NCBI RefSeq assembly: GCF_022549225.1
Contig: NZ_JAKZFD010000009.1
Coordinates: forward strand, 203,584 to 267,583
From: Pelomonas sp. CA6
GTDB lineage: Bacteria; Pseudomonadota; Gammaproteobacteria; Burkholderiales; Burkholderiaceae_C
Length of the DNA: 64,000 bases
Direction: 5' to 3'
Position numbers and translations under genes: made by a program. The notes beneath the pieces are model-generated. The model was not told the origin of the DNA. It was given only the letters and a program-made list of their open reading frames with translations, and did not search any database. Of this stretch, positions 47,565 to 57,065 are shown in pieces (positions within the stretch are counted from its first letter, which is position 1; each line of letters begins with the position of its first letter).

Positions 47565-48857
47565 ATGGTCCTCACAGCCCGTTCGTGGGGCGGCGCGGCC
47601 CTGCGCGTCGTCCGCGCCGTCGTCCGTCCCCGCCCTCACCCACACCTCGCCCCACATCGTCCCCATGCCCGCCCGCCGGGCGCGCTGCTGGCCCTGCTGC
47701 TGAGCGCCACGCTCGCGGCCTGCGGCGGTGGCGGAAGCTCGGCCGGGGAAGCGCCGACCCAGGCTCAGGCCCTCAGCTCACGCGCCCAGCTCGGCGAGAA
47801 GCTCTTCAAGGACCCCAGCCTCTCCGGATCGGGCCGCCAGGCCTGCATCAGCTGCCATGTGCCCGAGACCGGCCATGCGGGCGCGCTCAACGGCAAGCCC
47901 ACCGAGCCCGGCGGGACCGCGCTGGAACTGGAGGGCGGACGCACCGCCCCCAGCCTGCGCTACCTCGCCACCAACACCCCCTTCGGCTACGACAAGGAGG
48001 GCACGCCCACCGGCGGCTTCTTCTGGGACGGACGCGCCACCAGCCTGATGGACCAGGCCGGCAAGCCATTCTTCAATCCCAAGGAGATGGCCAACGCCAG
48101 CGTGGAAGAGCTGATCGGCCGCGTCGCCCGCGCCAGCTATGCCGCCGAGTTCCAGAAGGAGTTCGGCGCCGACATCTTCAAGAAGCCGGCCGATGCACTG
48201 CAGCGCGTGCAGCTGGCGCTGCAGGCTTACCAGCTGGAGGACATCCAGTTCCGCCCCTATAGCAGCAAGTACGACGAGTTCCTGCGCGGCCGCGCGGCGC
48301 TGAGCGATCAGGAGTTGCGCGGGCTGGCCTTGTTCAACGCCGTGGACAAAGGCAACTGCGCGGCCTGCCACCCCTCCGCCAAAGGCGCGGACGGCAGCTT
48401 CCCGCTGTTCACCGACTTCACCTACGACGCCCTGGGCGTGCCGCGCAACCCGGCCTTGAGTCAGAACGCCGATCCCGCGTTCTACGACCTCGGCCTGTGC
48501 GCGCGCGACGGCGGCGATCTGCTGGCGCGCCAGGATCTCTGCGGCGCCTTCAAGGTGCCCTCGCTGCGCAACGTGGCGCTGCGCAAGGCCTTCTTCCACA
48601 ACGGCAGGTTCAGCAGCCTGCGCGACGTGGTGGCCTTCTACGTGGAGCGCGACGTCTACCCCGAGAAGTGGTATCCGCGCCTGAGCGACGGCAGCGTCGA
48701 CAAGTTCAACGACCTGCCACCCGCGCTGCGCGCCAACGTCAACACCACCGAAGGTCCGTACAACCGCGTGCCCGGCCAGGCGCCGGCGCTCAACGATCGC
48801 GAGATCGACGACGTGGTGGCCTTCCTGCGCACCCTCAGCGACGGCTACGCCCGCTGA
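47565..48857 (+). CDS. Di-heme cytochrome c peroxidase (MauG/CcpA family) lipoprotein
   Basis: Exported di-heme protein of 430 residues. A long basic, Pro/His-rich leader precedes the signal helix and lipobox (LLLSATLAACGGGG), so it is probably an anchored lipoprotein; the long leader makes the start uncertain. Both heme c sites are present: CISCHVPETGH and CAACHPSAKG. RTAPSLRYLATNTPFGYD and FFWDGRATSLMDQA are family blocks; the second half has VPSLRNVALRKAFFHNGRF with a likely axial-ligand region. It may reduce peroxide or oxidise a partner protein, MauG-like. It is first in a Fur-box operon. Confidence 0.9.
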   Translation: MVLTARSWGGAALRVVRAVVRPRPHPHLAPHRPHARPPGALLALLLSATLAACGGGGSSAGEAPTQAQALSSRAQLGEKLFKDPSLSGSGRQACISCHVPETGHAGALNGKPTEPGGTALELEGGRTAPSLRYLATNTPFGYDKEGTPTGGFFWDGRATSLMDQAGKPFFNPKEMANASVEELIGRVARASYAAEFQKEFGADIFKKPADALQRVQLALQAYQLEDIQFRPYSSKYDEFLRGRAALSDQELRGLALFNAVDKGNCAACHPSAKGADGSFPLFTDFTYDALGVPRNPALSQNADPAFYDLGLCARDGGDLLARQDLCGAFKVPSLRNVALRKAFFHNGRFSSLRDVVAFYVERDVYPEKWYPRLSDGSVDKFNDLPPALRANVNTTEGPYNRVPGQAPALNDREIDDVVAFLRTLSDGYAR

Positions 48858-48891
48858 CACCCCCGCCATTCCGACTCTGGATTCCCCGACC

Positions 48892-50205
48892 ATGAAGAAA
48901 ACCACCCTCCCCCTGCTCAGCACGCTGGGCCTTGGCCTGTTGCTGGCCTTTTCGCCCGCGCAGGCCGAGACCGCGACCGAGCAGGAACTGCTGCGCCGTG
49001 TCGACCAGCTGGCCGCCGAGCTGAACAAGCTGCGCGCCGAGCTGGCCCAGGTCCAGCAGCAACGGGCCGCCGAAGCGGCCCGGCCCGCTGCGGCCACTGC
49101 GCCCGCGGTGGCCACGGCCGCCGCACCCGCCGCGGCCGAGGAGCCGCGCCCCGCCGCCGCGCCGGCCACGGTGCTCAGCGGCTATGCGGAACTGAACTAC
49201 AACCGCCCCACCAAGAAGAGCCAGGACGCCCAGGCCGACCTGCGCCGGCTGGTGCTGGGCTACCAGCACCGCTTCGACGAGAAGACCAAGGTCGTCGCCG
49301 AAATCGAGATCGAGCACGCCGTGGCCTCGTCCAGCGACGCCGGCGAGGTGGCGATCGAACAGGCCTATGTCGAACATCAGTTCCATCCCAACATGGCGTT
49401 GCGCGGCGGGCTCTTCCTGGTGCCCATGGGCCTGATCAACGAGAACCACGAGCCGACCGCCTATCTCGGGGTGGAGCGCAACTTCGTCGAGACGGCCATC
49501 ATCCCCAGCACCTGGCGCGAAGGCGGCCTGCAGCTGGTCGGCCAGCTGGACAGCGGCTGGACCCTGCAGGCCGGGCTGTCCACCGGCTTCGACCTGAACA
49601 AATGGGATGCCGGCAGCCGCGAAGGCCGCGAATCCCCGCTGGGCGCCATCCACCAGGAAATGGCGCTCGCACGCTCGCGCGACCTGTCCGTCTTCACGGC
49701 GGCCAACTACCGCGGCATTCCGGGCCTGCTGCTGGGCGCCTCGCTCTTCACCGGCAAGGCCACGCACAAGCAGACGGCCATCGAATCGCGCATCACGCTG
49801 TGGGACCTGCATGCGCGCTGGACGCCCGGCGCCTGGGACCTGTCGGCGGTCTACAGCCGCGGCAGCATCTCCAACACCGCGGGGCTGAACCTGCCGCTGG
49901 TGGGCAAGGACAGCCTCATCCCCTCGCGCTTCGACGGTGCCTACCTGCAGGCCGGCTACAAGCTCTGGGAGCGCGGCAGCTATGTGCTCAAGCCCTTCGC
50001 GCGCTGGGAGCGCTTCAACACCGCCGCCGCCTTCGCCGACCTGGGCGCGGGCCTGACGCCGACGGCGCAGGACGCGGAGCAGGTCTGGACCGTCGGCGCC
50101 AACTTCGAGTTCGCGCCCGGCGTGGTACTGAAGGCCGACCTGCAGCGCTTCAAGCTGAACAAGGACATGAACCGGGTCAACCTGGGCCTGGGCTGGAGCT
50201 TCTGA
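48892..50205 (+). CDS. Porin-like outer-membrane beta-barrel protein
   Basis: Outer-membrane protein of 437 residues. A signal peptide (LGLGLLLAFSPAQA) is followed by a coiled coil (EQELLRRVDQLAAELNKLRA) and an Ala/Pro-rich linker, the layout of phosphate-selective-type (OprO/OprP) porins. The barrel from about residue 95 has alternating strands such as VLSGYAELNYN and VYSRGSISNTAG, and ends in NLGLGWSF with a terminal Phe for barrel assembly. The solute is unknown; iron chelates are one guess from the Fur box. It lies 34 bases after the peroxidase gene and overlaps the FMN-binding gene by one base (TGATG). Confidence 0.87.
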   Translation: MKKTTLPLLSTLGLGLLLAFSPAQAETATEQELLRRVDQLAAELNKLRAELAQVQQQRAAEAARPAAATAPAVATAAAPAAAEEPRPAAAPATVLSGYAELNYNRPTKKSQDAQADLRRLVLGYQHRFDEKTKVVAEIEIEHAVASSSDAGEVAIEQAYVEHQFHPNMALRGGLFLVPMGLINENHEPTAYLGVERNFVETAIIPSTWREGGLQLVGQLDSGWTLQAGLSTGFDLNKWDAGSREGRESPLGAIHQEMALARSRDLSVFTAANYRGIPGLLLGASLFTGKATHKQTAIESRITLWDLHARWTPGAWDLSAVYSRGSISNTAGLNLPLVGKDSLIPSRFDGAYLQAGYKLWERGSYVLKPFARWERFNTAAAFADLGAGLTPTAQDAEQVWTVGANFEFAPGVVLKADLQRFKLNKDMNRVNLGLGWSF

Positions 50206-50747
50206 TGCGCCTGAGCCTGGTCGTCCCCGCACTGGTGGCGCTGGCGCCCGCGGGCGCGCTGGCGGTCGACTACATGAGCGCCGAGGCCGCCGCCAAGCTG
50301 CTGTTCGCCGAGGCCGACCGCTTCGAGGCGCGCGACTGGCGCCTGGACGCCGCGCAGGCCCAGGCCCTGGCCGCGCAGGGCCTGAAGCCGCGCAGCGGGC
50401 CCTGGCGCCTGCGCCTGGCCTACAGGGGCAGCGAGCTGCTGGGCGTAGTGGTCGTCGACGACGTGCTGGGCAAGTTCGAGCTGATCAGCTATGCCGTCGG
50501 CGTGGGCATGGACGGCCTGGTGCGCGGCGTGGAGATCCTCGCCTACCGCGAGAGCCATGGCCACGAGGTGCGCATGCCGGCCTGGCGCAAGCAGTTCGTC
50601 GGCAAGACCGTCGGCGCGCCGCTGAAGCTGGGGGAGGACATCGCCAACATCTCCGGCGCCACGCTGTCCTGCGGCCATGTGACCGAGGGCGTCAAACGCG
50701 TCGTGGCGGTGGTCGATCAGGCGCGGCGCAGCGGTGCGCTGCACTGA
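50205..50747 (+). CDS. FMN-binding (flavinylated) periplasmic protein
   Basis: Exported protein of 180 residues with a signal peptide (LVVPALVALAPAGALA) and an FMN-binding domain in its second half. The flavinylation motif is ISGATLSCG: Ser150-Gly151-Ala152-Thr153 fits the [DSN]GA[ST] pattern to which ApbE attaches FMN through a phosphoester at the Thr. The domain core LISYAVGVGMDGLVRGVEIL and RKQFVGKTVGAPLKLGEDI is typical. Its own apbE gene follows with a 14-base overlap. It is likely the electron carrier between the membrane protein and the peroxidase of this operon. Confidence 0.88.
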   Translation: MRLSLVVPALVALAPAGALAVDYMSAEAAAKLLFAEADRFEARDWRLDAAQAQALAAQGLKPRSGPWRLRLAYRGSELLGVVVVDDVLGKFELISYAVGVGMDGLVRGVEILAYRESHGHEVRMPAWRKQFVGKTVGAPLKLGEDIANISGATLSCGHVTEGVKRVVAVVDQARRSGALH

Positions 50748-51516
50748 GCCCGTGCTGCTGCGACGGGCCCGGCCGGGGCTGGGCACGCTGGTCGAGCTGG
50801 CGATCCACCACCCCGAGCGCGCGCGGGGCGAACAGGCCCTGGTCGACGCCTTCGCCCAACTCGACGGCCTGGAGCGCCGGCTGAGCCGCTTCGTCCCGGA
50901 CAGCGACATCGCCCGCTTCAACGCGCTGCCCGCGGGCCGCGCCATGGCACTGTCGCCCCCGACGCAGCGGGTGCTGGCGGCGGCGGACTGGCTGCGGACC
51001 CACAGCCAGGGGCGCTTCGACCTGAGCATGGGCAGCGGCTGCTGGGACTGGCGGCTGCAGGGCGGCCGCCTGTGCAAGCGGGCCGACGGCGTGCAGCTCG
51101 ACCTGGGCGGCATCGCCAAGGGCTATGTCGTGGACCGGCTGGCCGCGCTGCTGCGCCGGGCCGGCGCGACGGCGGGCAGCGTGAACGCCGGAGGCGACCT
51201 GCGCGTCTTCGGCCCCGACCCCGTGCCGCTGCTGCTGCGCGACGAGCAGGCCGGCGGCCTGCGCGAGTTCGGGCATCTGGCCGACGGCGCCTTTGCCAGC
51301 AGCCACTACGCCCCGGGCAGCCGCAGCCGCCTGCAGGGGCTGGCCGACGGCGCCGCGGTGCAGGTCGCCGTGGCCGCGCCTTCGGCGCTGTGGGCCGACG
51401 CCTTGTGCAAGCTGGCTGGCCTGGGCGTGCTCGACCCCGCGGACGGCGAGCGAGAATCGGCGCTGCTGCAACGCCTGCACGCCCAGGTCTGGACCTGGCG
51501 GCGGCGAGCTCCCTGA
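50734..51516 (+). CDS. apbE: FAD:protein FMN transferase (ApbE), short form
   Basis: Transfers FMN from FAD to Thr/Ser of partner proteins, here the FMN-binding protein encoded just before. It is 260 residues, shorter than usual (about 330). It has PGLGTLVELAIHH, the VQLDLGGIAKGYVVDRL motif and GSVNAGGDLRVFG. The start is a GTG (50734) overlapping the previous stop; GTG 50752 is an alternative. No signal peptide is seen, odd for an enzyme whose target is exported. Near the C-terminus the usual Asp-xx-Thr metal pattern reads ADALCKLAG, with Lys in place of the common Thr. Confidence 0.88.
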   Translation: MRCTEPVLLRRARPGLGTLVELAIHHPERARGEQALVDAFAQLDGLERRLSRFVPDSDIARFNALPAGRAMALSPPTQRVLAAADWLRTHSQGRFDLSMGSGCWDWRLQGGRLCKRADGVQLDLGGIAKGYVVDRLAALLRRAGATAGSVNAGGDLRVFGPDPVPLLLRDEQAGGLREFGHLADGAFASSHYAPGSRSRLQGLADGAAVQVAVAAPSALWADALCKLAGLGVLDPADGERESALLQRLHAQVWTWRRRAP

Positions 51517-51532
51517 CCCGTCACGCTTCCCG

Positions 51533-51964
51533 ATGCGACCTTCCCTGCTCAAACTGCCCGGATGGCAGAAACGCTGGCTGTACGGCAGCTTTGGCGTCCT
51601 CCTGGCCACCGGCACCGCCTGGCTGCTGCTGCACTACGGCCGCGAGGCCGACGCACTGCCTTCCGCGTCCGAGGCCTGGCTGCTGCGCACCCATGGCCTG
51701 GCCAGCCTGCTGGGTCTGCTGAGCCTGGGCATGGTCATCGGCAGCCATGTGCCCGCCGGCTGGCGGCTCAGCGCGCATGCGGCGCGGCGCCGCCAGCGCC
51801 GCAGCGGGCTGTGGCTCGGCGGCTTCGCGGCCGTGGCGGTGCTGTCCGCCTATGCGTTGCTCTACCTGCTGCCCGAGTCCTGGCACGAGGGCACGGGCTG
51901 GCTGCATGCGGGCCTGGCCGCCGGCCTGCCGCTGCTCTGGCTCTGGCATCGCCCGCGCCGCTGA
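51533..51964 (+). CDS. Four-helix membrane protein, putative cytochrome b-like (DUF4405-like)
   Basis: Inner-membrane protein of 143 residues with four predicted helices (about 16-34, 54-73, 93-112 and 122-138). His34, His54, His72 and His125 lie at helix ends, the right kind of positions to ligate heme, as in small cytochrome b and DUF4405-type proteins that accompany flavinylated proteins. A long basic loop (AHAARRRQRR) is probably cytoplasmic. It is 16 bases after apbE. A role passing electrons from the quinol pool to the FMN protein is inferred from context, not proven. Confidence 0.6.
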   Translation: MRPSLLKLPGWQKRWLYGSFGVLLATGTAWLLLHYGREADALPSASEAWLLRTHGLASLLGLLSLGMVIGSHVPAGWRLSAHAARRRQRRSGLWLGGFAAVAVLSAYALLYLLPESWHEGTGWLHAGLAAGLPLLWLWHRPRR

Positions 51965-52065
51965 CCCCGCGCTCCTTGCCCCTTTCAGGGCACGGGTCTC
52001 TCTTCGGATCGCCTTCAGCCGCCGTCGCTAGACTGCGCTGCCATCCGCACCCTGCAGCCTTGTCC

Positions 52066-53022
52066 ATGAGCGTCACCGAGAAAGATTGGAACGTGGAGCG
52101 CCCCGGCTTCACGCTCACGGGCACCCTGTGCCTGCCGCGGCCCGAGGGCCGCTTCCCCATGGTGCTCTTCCTCGAAGGCAGCGGTCCGGTGGACCGCGAC
52201 GGCAACGTGCGCGGACAGGGCGCCAGCCTCTACGCCAAGCTGGCCCATGCGCTGGCCGGGTACGGTGTGGCCAGCTACCGCTACGACAAGCGTGGCACCG
52301 GTGCCAGCGGCGGCGAATTCCTCGCCACCGGCTACCACGACCTGGTCGACGACGCGCAAGCCTGCTGGGAGGCGCTCGCCCAGCGGCCCGAGTGCGACGG
52401 CGAGCACATGTACATGCTGGGTCACAGCGAGGGCACGGCCATCGCCGCGCAGCTGTCCTCCCGCGTCGCGCAGCGGCCGCGTGCGCTGGTGCTGCTCTGC
52501 CCTTTTGCCGAGAGCGCCGAAGCCATGCTGATGCACCAGGCCCGGGGCATCGAGAGAGAGTTGCCCGGCGCGCCGGGTCTGCTGGGCTTCGTGCTGCGTC
52601 TGGTGGGACGCTTCATCGGCCCCTACGAGGAACACCAGCGCAAGACCCTGGCGCGGGCGCGCACGCTGGACGGCGGCACCATGCGGCTGGGCCTGATGCG
52701 GGTCAGCGCGCGCTGGCTGCGCGAGTTGATCGAGCTGGACATCGACGCCCTCTACCGGTCCGTTCCCTGCCCCATGCTGCTGATCGCAGGCGAGAAGGAC
52801 ATGCAATGCACGCCCGCCAGCGCCGAACAGCTGGCCCGGCTGGCCCGGGTGCCGACGGAATTCCACGTGGTGCCCGACATGATCCACCACCTGTCGACCT
52901 GGGAAGGCCCCGCCGTGGTGCTGGACTTCCGCAACATCGACGCGCTGCCGCTCGCGCCGCAGATGCTGGCCCTTCTCGAGGACTGGTTCGCCCGCGAGAG
53001 AGGCGCGGCCGCGGAGGTCTGA
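52066..53022 (+). CDS. Alpha/beta hydrolase
   Basis: Serine hydrolase of 318 residues resembling the BD-FAE/acyl-peptidase-type group. FPMVLFLEGSGPVDRDGNVR carries the oxyanion region, SYRYDKRGTGASGG follows, and the nucleophile is in MLGHSEGTAIAAQ (Ser near 122). The acid is probably in LLIAGEKDMQCTPAS and the His in VVPDMIHHLSTW. There is no signal peptide, so it is cytoplasmic. A TAGACT box (52029-52034) could be its -10. It is not obviously connected to the upstream redox operon or the convergent ABC genes. Confidence 0.85.
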   Translation: MSVTEKDWNVERPGFTLTGTLCLPRPEGRFPMVLFLEGSGPVDRDGNVRGQGASLYAKLAHALAGYGVASYRYDKRGTGASGGEFLATGYHDLVDDAQACWEALAQRPECDGEHMYMLGHSEGTAIAAQLSSRVAQRPRALVLLCPFAESAEAMLMHQARGIERELPGAPGLLGFVLRLVGRFIGPYEEHQRKTLARARTLDGGTMRLGLMRVSARWLRELIELDIDALYRSVPCPMLLIAGEKDMQCTPASAEQLARLARVPTEFHVVPDMIHHLSTWEGPAVVLDFRNIDALPLAPQMLALLEDWFARERGAAAEV

Positions 53023-53081
53023 CCCGGGCCGCCGTGCCGCGCCCGCCCCGCCCCCGACGGCGGGCCGGCGGCGGCGCCGAA

Positions 53082-54406
53082 TCACTCGTGGCGCAAGGCC
53101 TCGATCGGCGTCAGGTTGGCCGCGTTGCTGGCCGGCAGGATGCCGAACACCACGCCGATCAGCACCGAGAAGCCGCAGGCGCCCAGCGCGGCCCACCAGG
53201 GCACGGAGGGCGACGGGAAGTTGGGAATCAGCGCCGCCACCGCATGACCCAGCCCCATGCCGATCAGCAGCCCGATCAGGCCGCCCATCAGCGCCAGCAG
53301 CATCGCCTCGATCAGGAACTGCAGCAGGATGTAGGCGCGCGGCGCCCCCAGGGCCTTGGCGATGCCGATCTCGCGCGTGCGCTCGGTCACCGACACCAGC
53401 ATGATGTTCATGATGCCCACGCCGCCGACGATCAGCGAGATGCCCACCACCGCGCCGACCACGATGGTGATGGTGGTGCTGATCTCGCTGAAGGACTTGC
53501 GCAGCGAGTCGGCCGACTCCAGCACGAAGTCGTTGGGCTGGCCCGGCTTCAGCTCGTGCGTGACGCGCATCAGTTCCACCACGCGGGCCTGGATGGCCTG
53601 CGCCTGGTCCGGGTCGGCAATGGTGAAGCTGATCGACAGGTCGGGCTCCTGCAGCACGCCGTTGACCGCCAGGGCCGTCTGGAAGGGCATCAGCAGATAG
53701 GCATCCTGGCTGATGCCGAACATTTCGCCGCGCGGCTCCATCACGCCCAGCACCTTGAACCACTCGCCGGCGATCTGGATGTGCTTGCCGGCGGGGTTGG
53801 GCGGCAGCTTCAGGTCGCGCCTCAGCTTGTCGCCCAGCACCACCACGCGCCGCCGCGTCGCATCGTCGCTGTCGGTCAGGAAGCGGCCATGCAGCGGGAA
53901 CAGCGCCTGCACGTCCTGGTAGCGGGAGGTCGTGCCGTACATCGTGGCATAGGCGACATGGGAGCCGTTGCGGATGTCCGCACCGACCCGGCCACCCGCG
54001 ACCACCGTCGGCGTGATGTCCTGGATGCCGTCGATGCGGTGGCGCAGCTGTTCCAGGTCGCTGAGCTTCAGGCGGTTGACCTTGCCGCGCAGCGCGTCCT
54101 CCAGCGGCGTGTCCGCGCGCAGGGTGAACACATTGCCGCCCAGGCCCTGGAACTGCCGGCTGATGGACTGGGACAGCCCCTGCACCAGGGAAATCACCGC
54201 GATCACCGAGGCCACGCCGATGATGATGCCCAGCATGGTCAGGAAGCTGCGCATCGCATGCGCCCGGATGCTGGCCTGCGCCGAACGCAGGCATTCCTGC
54301 ACCAGGTAGACGCGCGCGCTCCAGCGGTTCATCGCGCTCGCGCGGTCGGGATCGCCCAGCGGGGCGGCGGTGGCCGGAGCCGCCAGCGAGGAAGATGAGG
54401 AAGGGC

Positions 54407-54410
<4 letters not shown>
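53082..54410 (-). CDS. MacB-type ABC transporter permease
   Basis: Permease of a MacAB-like export system, 442 residues. It has a short Ser/Ala-rich start, one N-terminal helix (MRSFLTMLGIIIGVASVIAV), a large periplasmic MacB core domain (about residues 90-310), then three helices including LIVGGVGIMNIMLVSVTERT and the family's REIGIAKALGAPRAYIL. The ATPase is a separate protein, unlike E. coli MacB. It overlaps the ATPase gene (ATGA) and is last in the leftward peptide-cluster operon, so peptide export is the likely job. Confidence 0.92.
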
Positions 54411-55143
<733 letters not shown>

Positions 55144-55147
<4 letters not shown>

Positions 55148-56355
55148 GGGGTCCCCCCGCCGGGCAGGGCTTGCGCGGCCGCCGCCGTCTTCACCGCGGC
55201 GGGCCTGGCCTGCACGCGTTCGCCCTCGCGCAGAAAGCGCAGGGTCTTGGCCGGCCCCACGACCACCACGTCCTCCGCGCTCAAGCCCTTGAGCACCTCC
55301 AAATGGCTGTCGTCCGACACCCCGGATTCGATCGCGCGCTTGAGCACGCGGCCGTTCTGCACGACGAAGACATGGGCCTTGCTCGCGCCGCCGGCCGCTC
55401 CCTCGTACTGCACCGCCTGCAGCGGCACCGCCAGGCGCTGCGCGGTGGCGGCCGTCGCGATGTCGGCGCGCACGCTCATGCCGGGATGGAACTTCAGCCC
55501 GGCCACCGGCTCCAGCCTCACCCGCACCGGGTAGGTGCGGCTCTGGCCCGGCAGCTGACGCGGCGTCAGCGCGATGGTCTCCACCTTGCCCTTGAGCGAA
55601 CGGTCGGGGAAGGCCACCGGCACGATGCTCGCCGCATGCTCGGCCACCACGCGCGCGATGTCCGACTCGTCCACCTGAATCTCGGCATAGAGCTGGCGTG
55701 TGTCCGCCACCACCATGAGGCTGCCTCCGGCGATGCTCATCGCGCTGGGCACCGCGGTCTCGCCCTGCTTGATGGACACCGAGGTCACGATGCCGTCGAT
55801 GGGCGCGCGCACCTCGGTCTTGGTCAGGCGCTGCTGCGCCTGCGCCAGCGACGCGGTGGACTGGCGCACCGCCTCGCGGCTGTTGCGCAGCTCCACCTCG
55901 CCCAGCTGCACCTCCGAGGCCAGATCGTCGTAGCGCAGCGCATCCACCATGCCGTGGCGACGCAGCTCCTCATAGCGCCTGAACTTGGCCACCGCCGCCT
56001 CCTGGCGGATGCGCTGGCGGTCCACTGTCAGCTCGGCCTGGCGGCGCGCCGCGCTGAGCTGGTCGATCTCCGCCTTCAGCGCCACGTTCTCCAGCCGCAG
56101 CAGCAGTTGACCACGGCGCACCAGATGCCCCTCCTCCACCAGCACCTCGTCGACGCGGGCCAGCACCTCCGACACCAGCGTGACCTGGCTGCCGAAGGCC
56201 AGCACGCCGGACGCGAGGATCGACGGCGTGATCGAGCGCTGGCCGACCACGCTCACGTCCACCGGCTTCTGTTCCGAGCTGCGCAGCGCCTTCAGTCCCA
56301 GCGGCAGCAGCACCAGCAGCGCCAGCGCGCCGCCCAAGATCCATTGACGACGCAT
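55144..56355 (-). CDS. HlyD/MacA-like periplasmic adaptor
   Basis: Membrane-fusion protein of 403 residues with an N-terminal anchor (WILGGALALLVLLPLGL). The lipoyl-type half-motif LARVDEVLVEEGHLVRRGQ is followed by a helical hairpin (to about residue 190) and the returning half VRAPIDGIVTSVSIKQGETA. The C-terminal barrel has VPLQAVQYEGAAGG. It works with the MacB-like permease and ATPase encoded immediately downstream; an outer-membrane factor must come from elsewhere. Start at 56355 is two bases from the upstream stop codon, and it overlaps the ATPase gene by four. Confidence 0.92.
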
Positions 56356-56356
56356 C

Positions 56357-57031
56357 TCAGAGCCCCACCACCAAGGCCCACAGGCCATACACCACCACCC
56401 AGGGCGCCAGCGCAAACGCCAGGCTGAACCCCCAGCCGCGGCCGCTCCAGGTCTTCACGCCCACCGCGCTCAGCCACCAGCTCCAGGGATGGAGCACGCT
56501 CAGCGAGCTCAACAGCCCGAACCAGGGGCTTTGCGGCGGCAGCTGGAACAGCAGCTCGTTCAGCGACAGCGCATTGAGCTGCTCCTGCAGCAGCTGCCCG
56601 TCCGGCGACAGCAGCATCAGGCCTGCCGACAGCAATGGCAGCAGCAACAGGGGCAGGCTGGCCCAGCAGGCCAGCGCCAGCCATTGGCTGAACGGGAACT
56701 CCATGCGCGTGACCCGCCCGGCCAGGAAGTAGTAGCCGCTCTCGAGCAGCCGCCCGCCAAGCACCGCGATCAGCGTGCTGAGCACCGAGGTCACGACCAG
56801 CATCTTCAGCGACAGCACCGGCATGGCGTCCTGCGGCCGGCCGTCCGGGGGCGCCATCAGCTGCGATTGCAGCCACGGCAGGTCTACCTGGCTGAAATAC
56901 AGCCCGATCGCGGCCAGCGTCAGGCCCAGCATCAGCAGCAAGGGAAAGGCGTAGCGCGGCTGGGCGCGCAAGGATGCGAACGCCTGCTCGGGCTGCAACA
57001 GCAAGGACCAGGTCAGTTGAGTTGTATTCAT
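56357..57031 (-). CDS. Yip1-like membrane protein
   Basis: Integral membrane protein of 224 residues resembling the Yip1/DUF1282 superfamily, with about five or six helices (for example FPLLLMLGLTLAAIGLYF and ACWASLPLLLLPLLSAGLML). The start MNTTQLTWSLLLQPEQAFAS has GGAGAA six bases upstream; an ATG five codons earlier is less well placed. Its function is unknown. In this position, between an MFS exporter and a MacAB-like system, it is often seen in lipopeptide clusters and may assist the ABC exporter. Confidence 0.75.
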   Translation of the reverse strand: MNTTQLTWSLLLQPEQAFASLRAQPRYAFPLLLMLGLTLAAIGLYFSQVDLPWLQSQLMAPPDGRPQDAMPVLSLKMLVVTSVLSTLIAVLGGRLLESGYYFLAGRVTRMEFPFSQWLALACWASLPLLLLPLLSAGLMLLSPDGQLLQEQLNALSLNELLFQLPPQSPWFGLLSSLSVLHPWSWWLSAVGVKTWSGRGWGFSLAFALAPWVVVYGLWALVVGL

Positions 57032-57065
57032 CGAGAGTTCTCCCACATGGAAACGGTGTGTCGGG

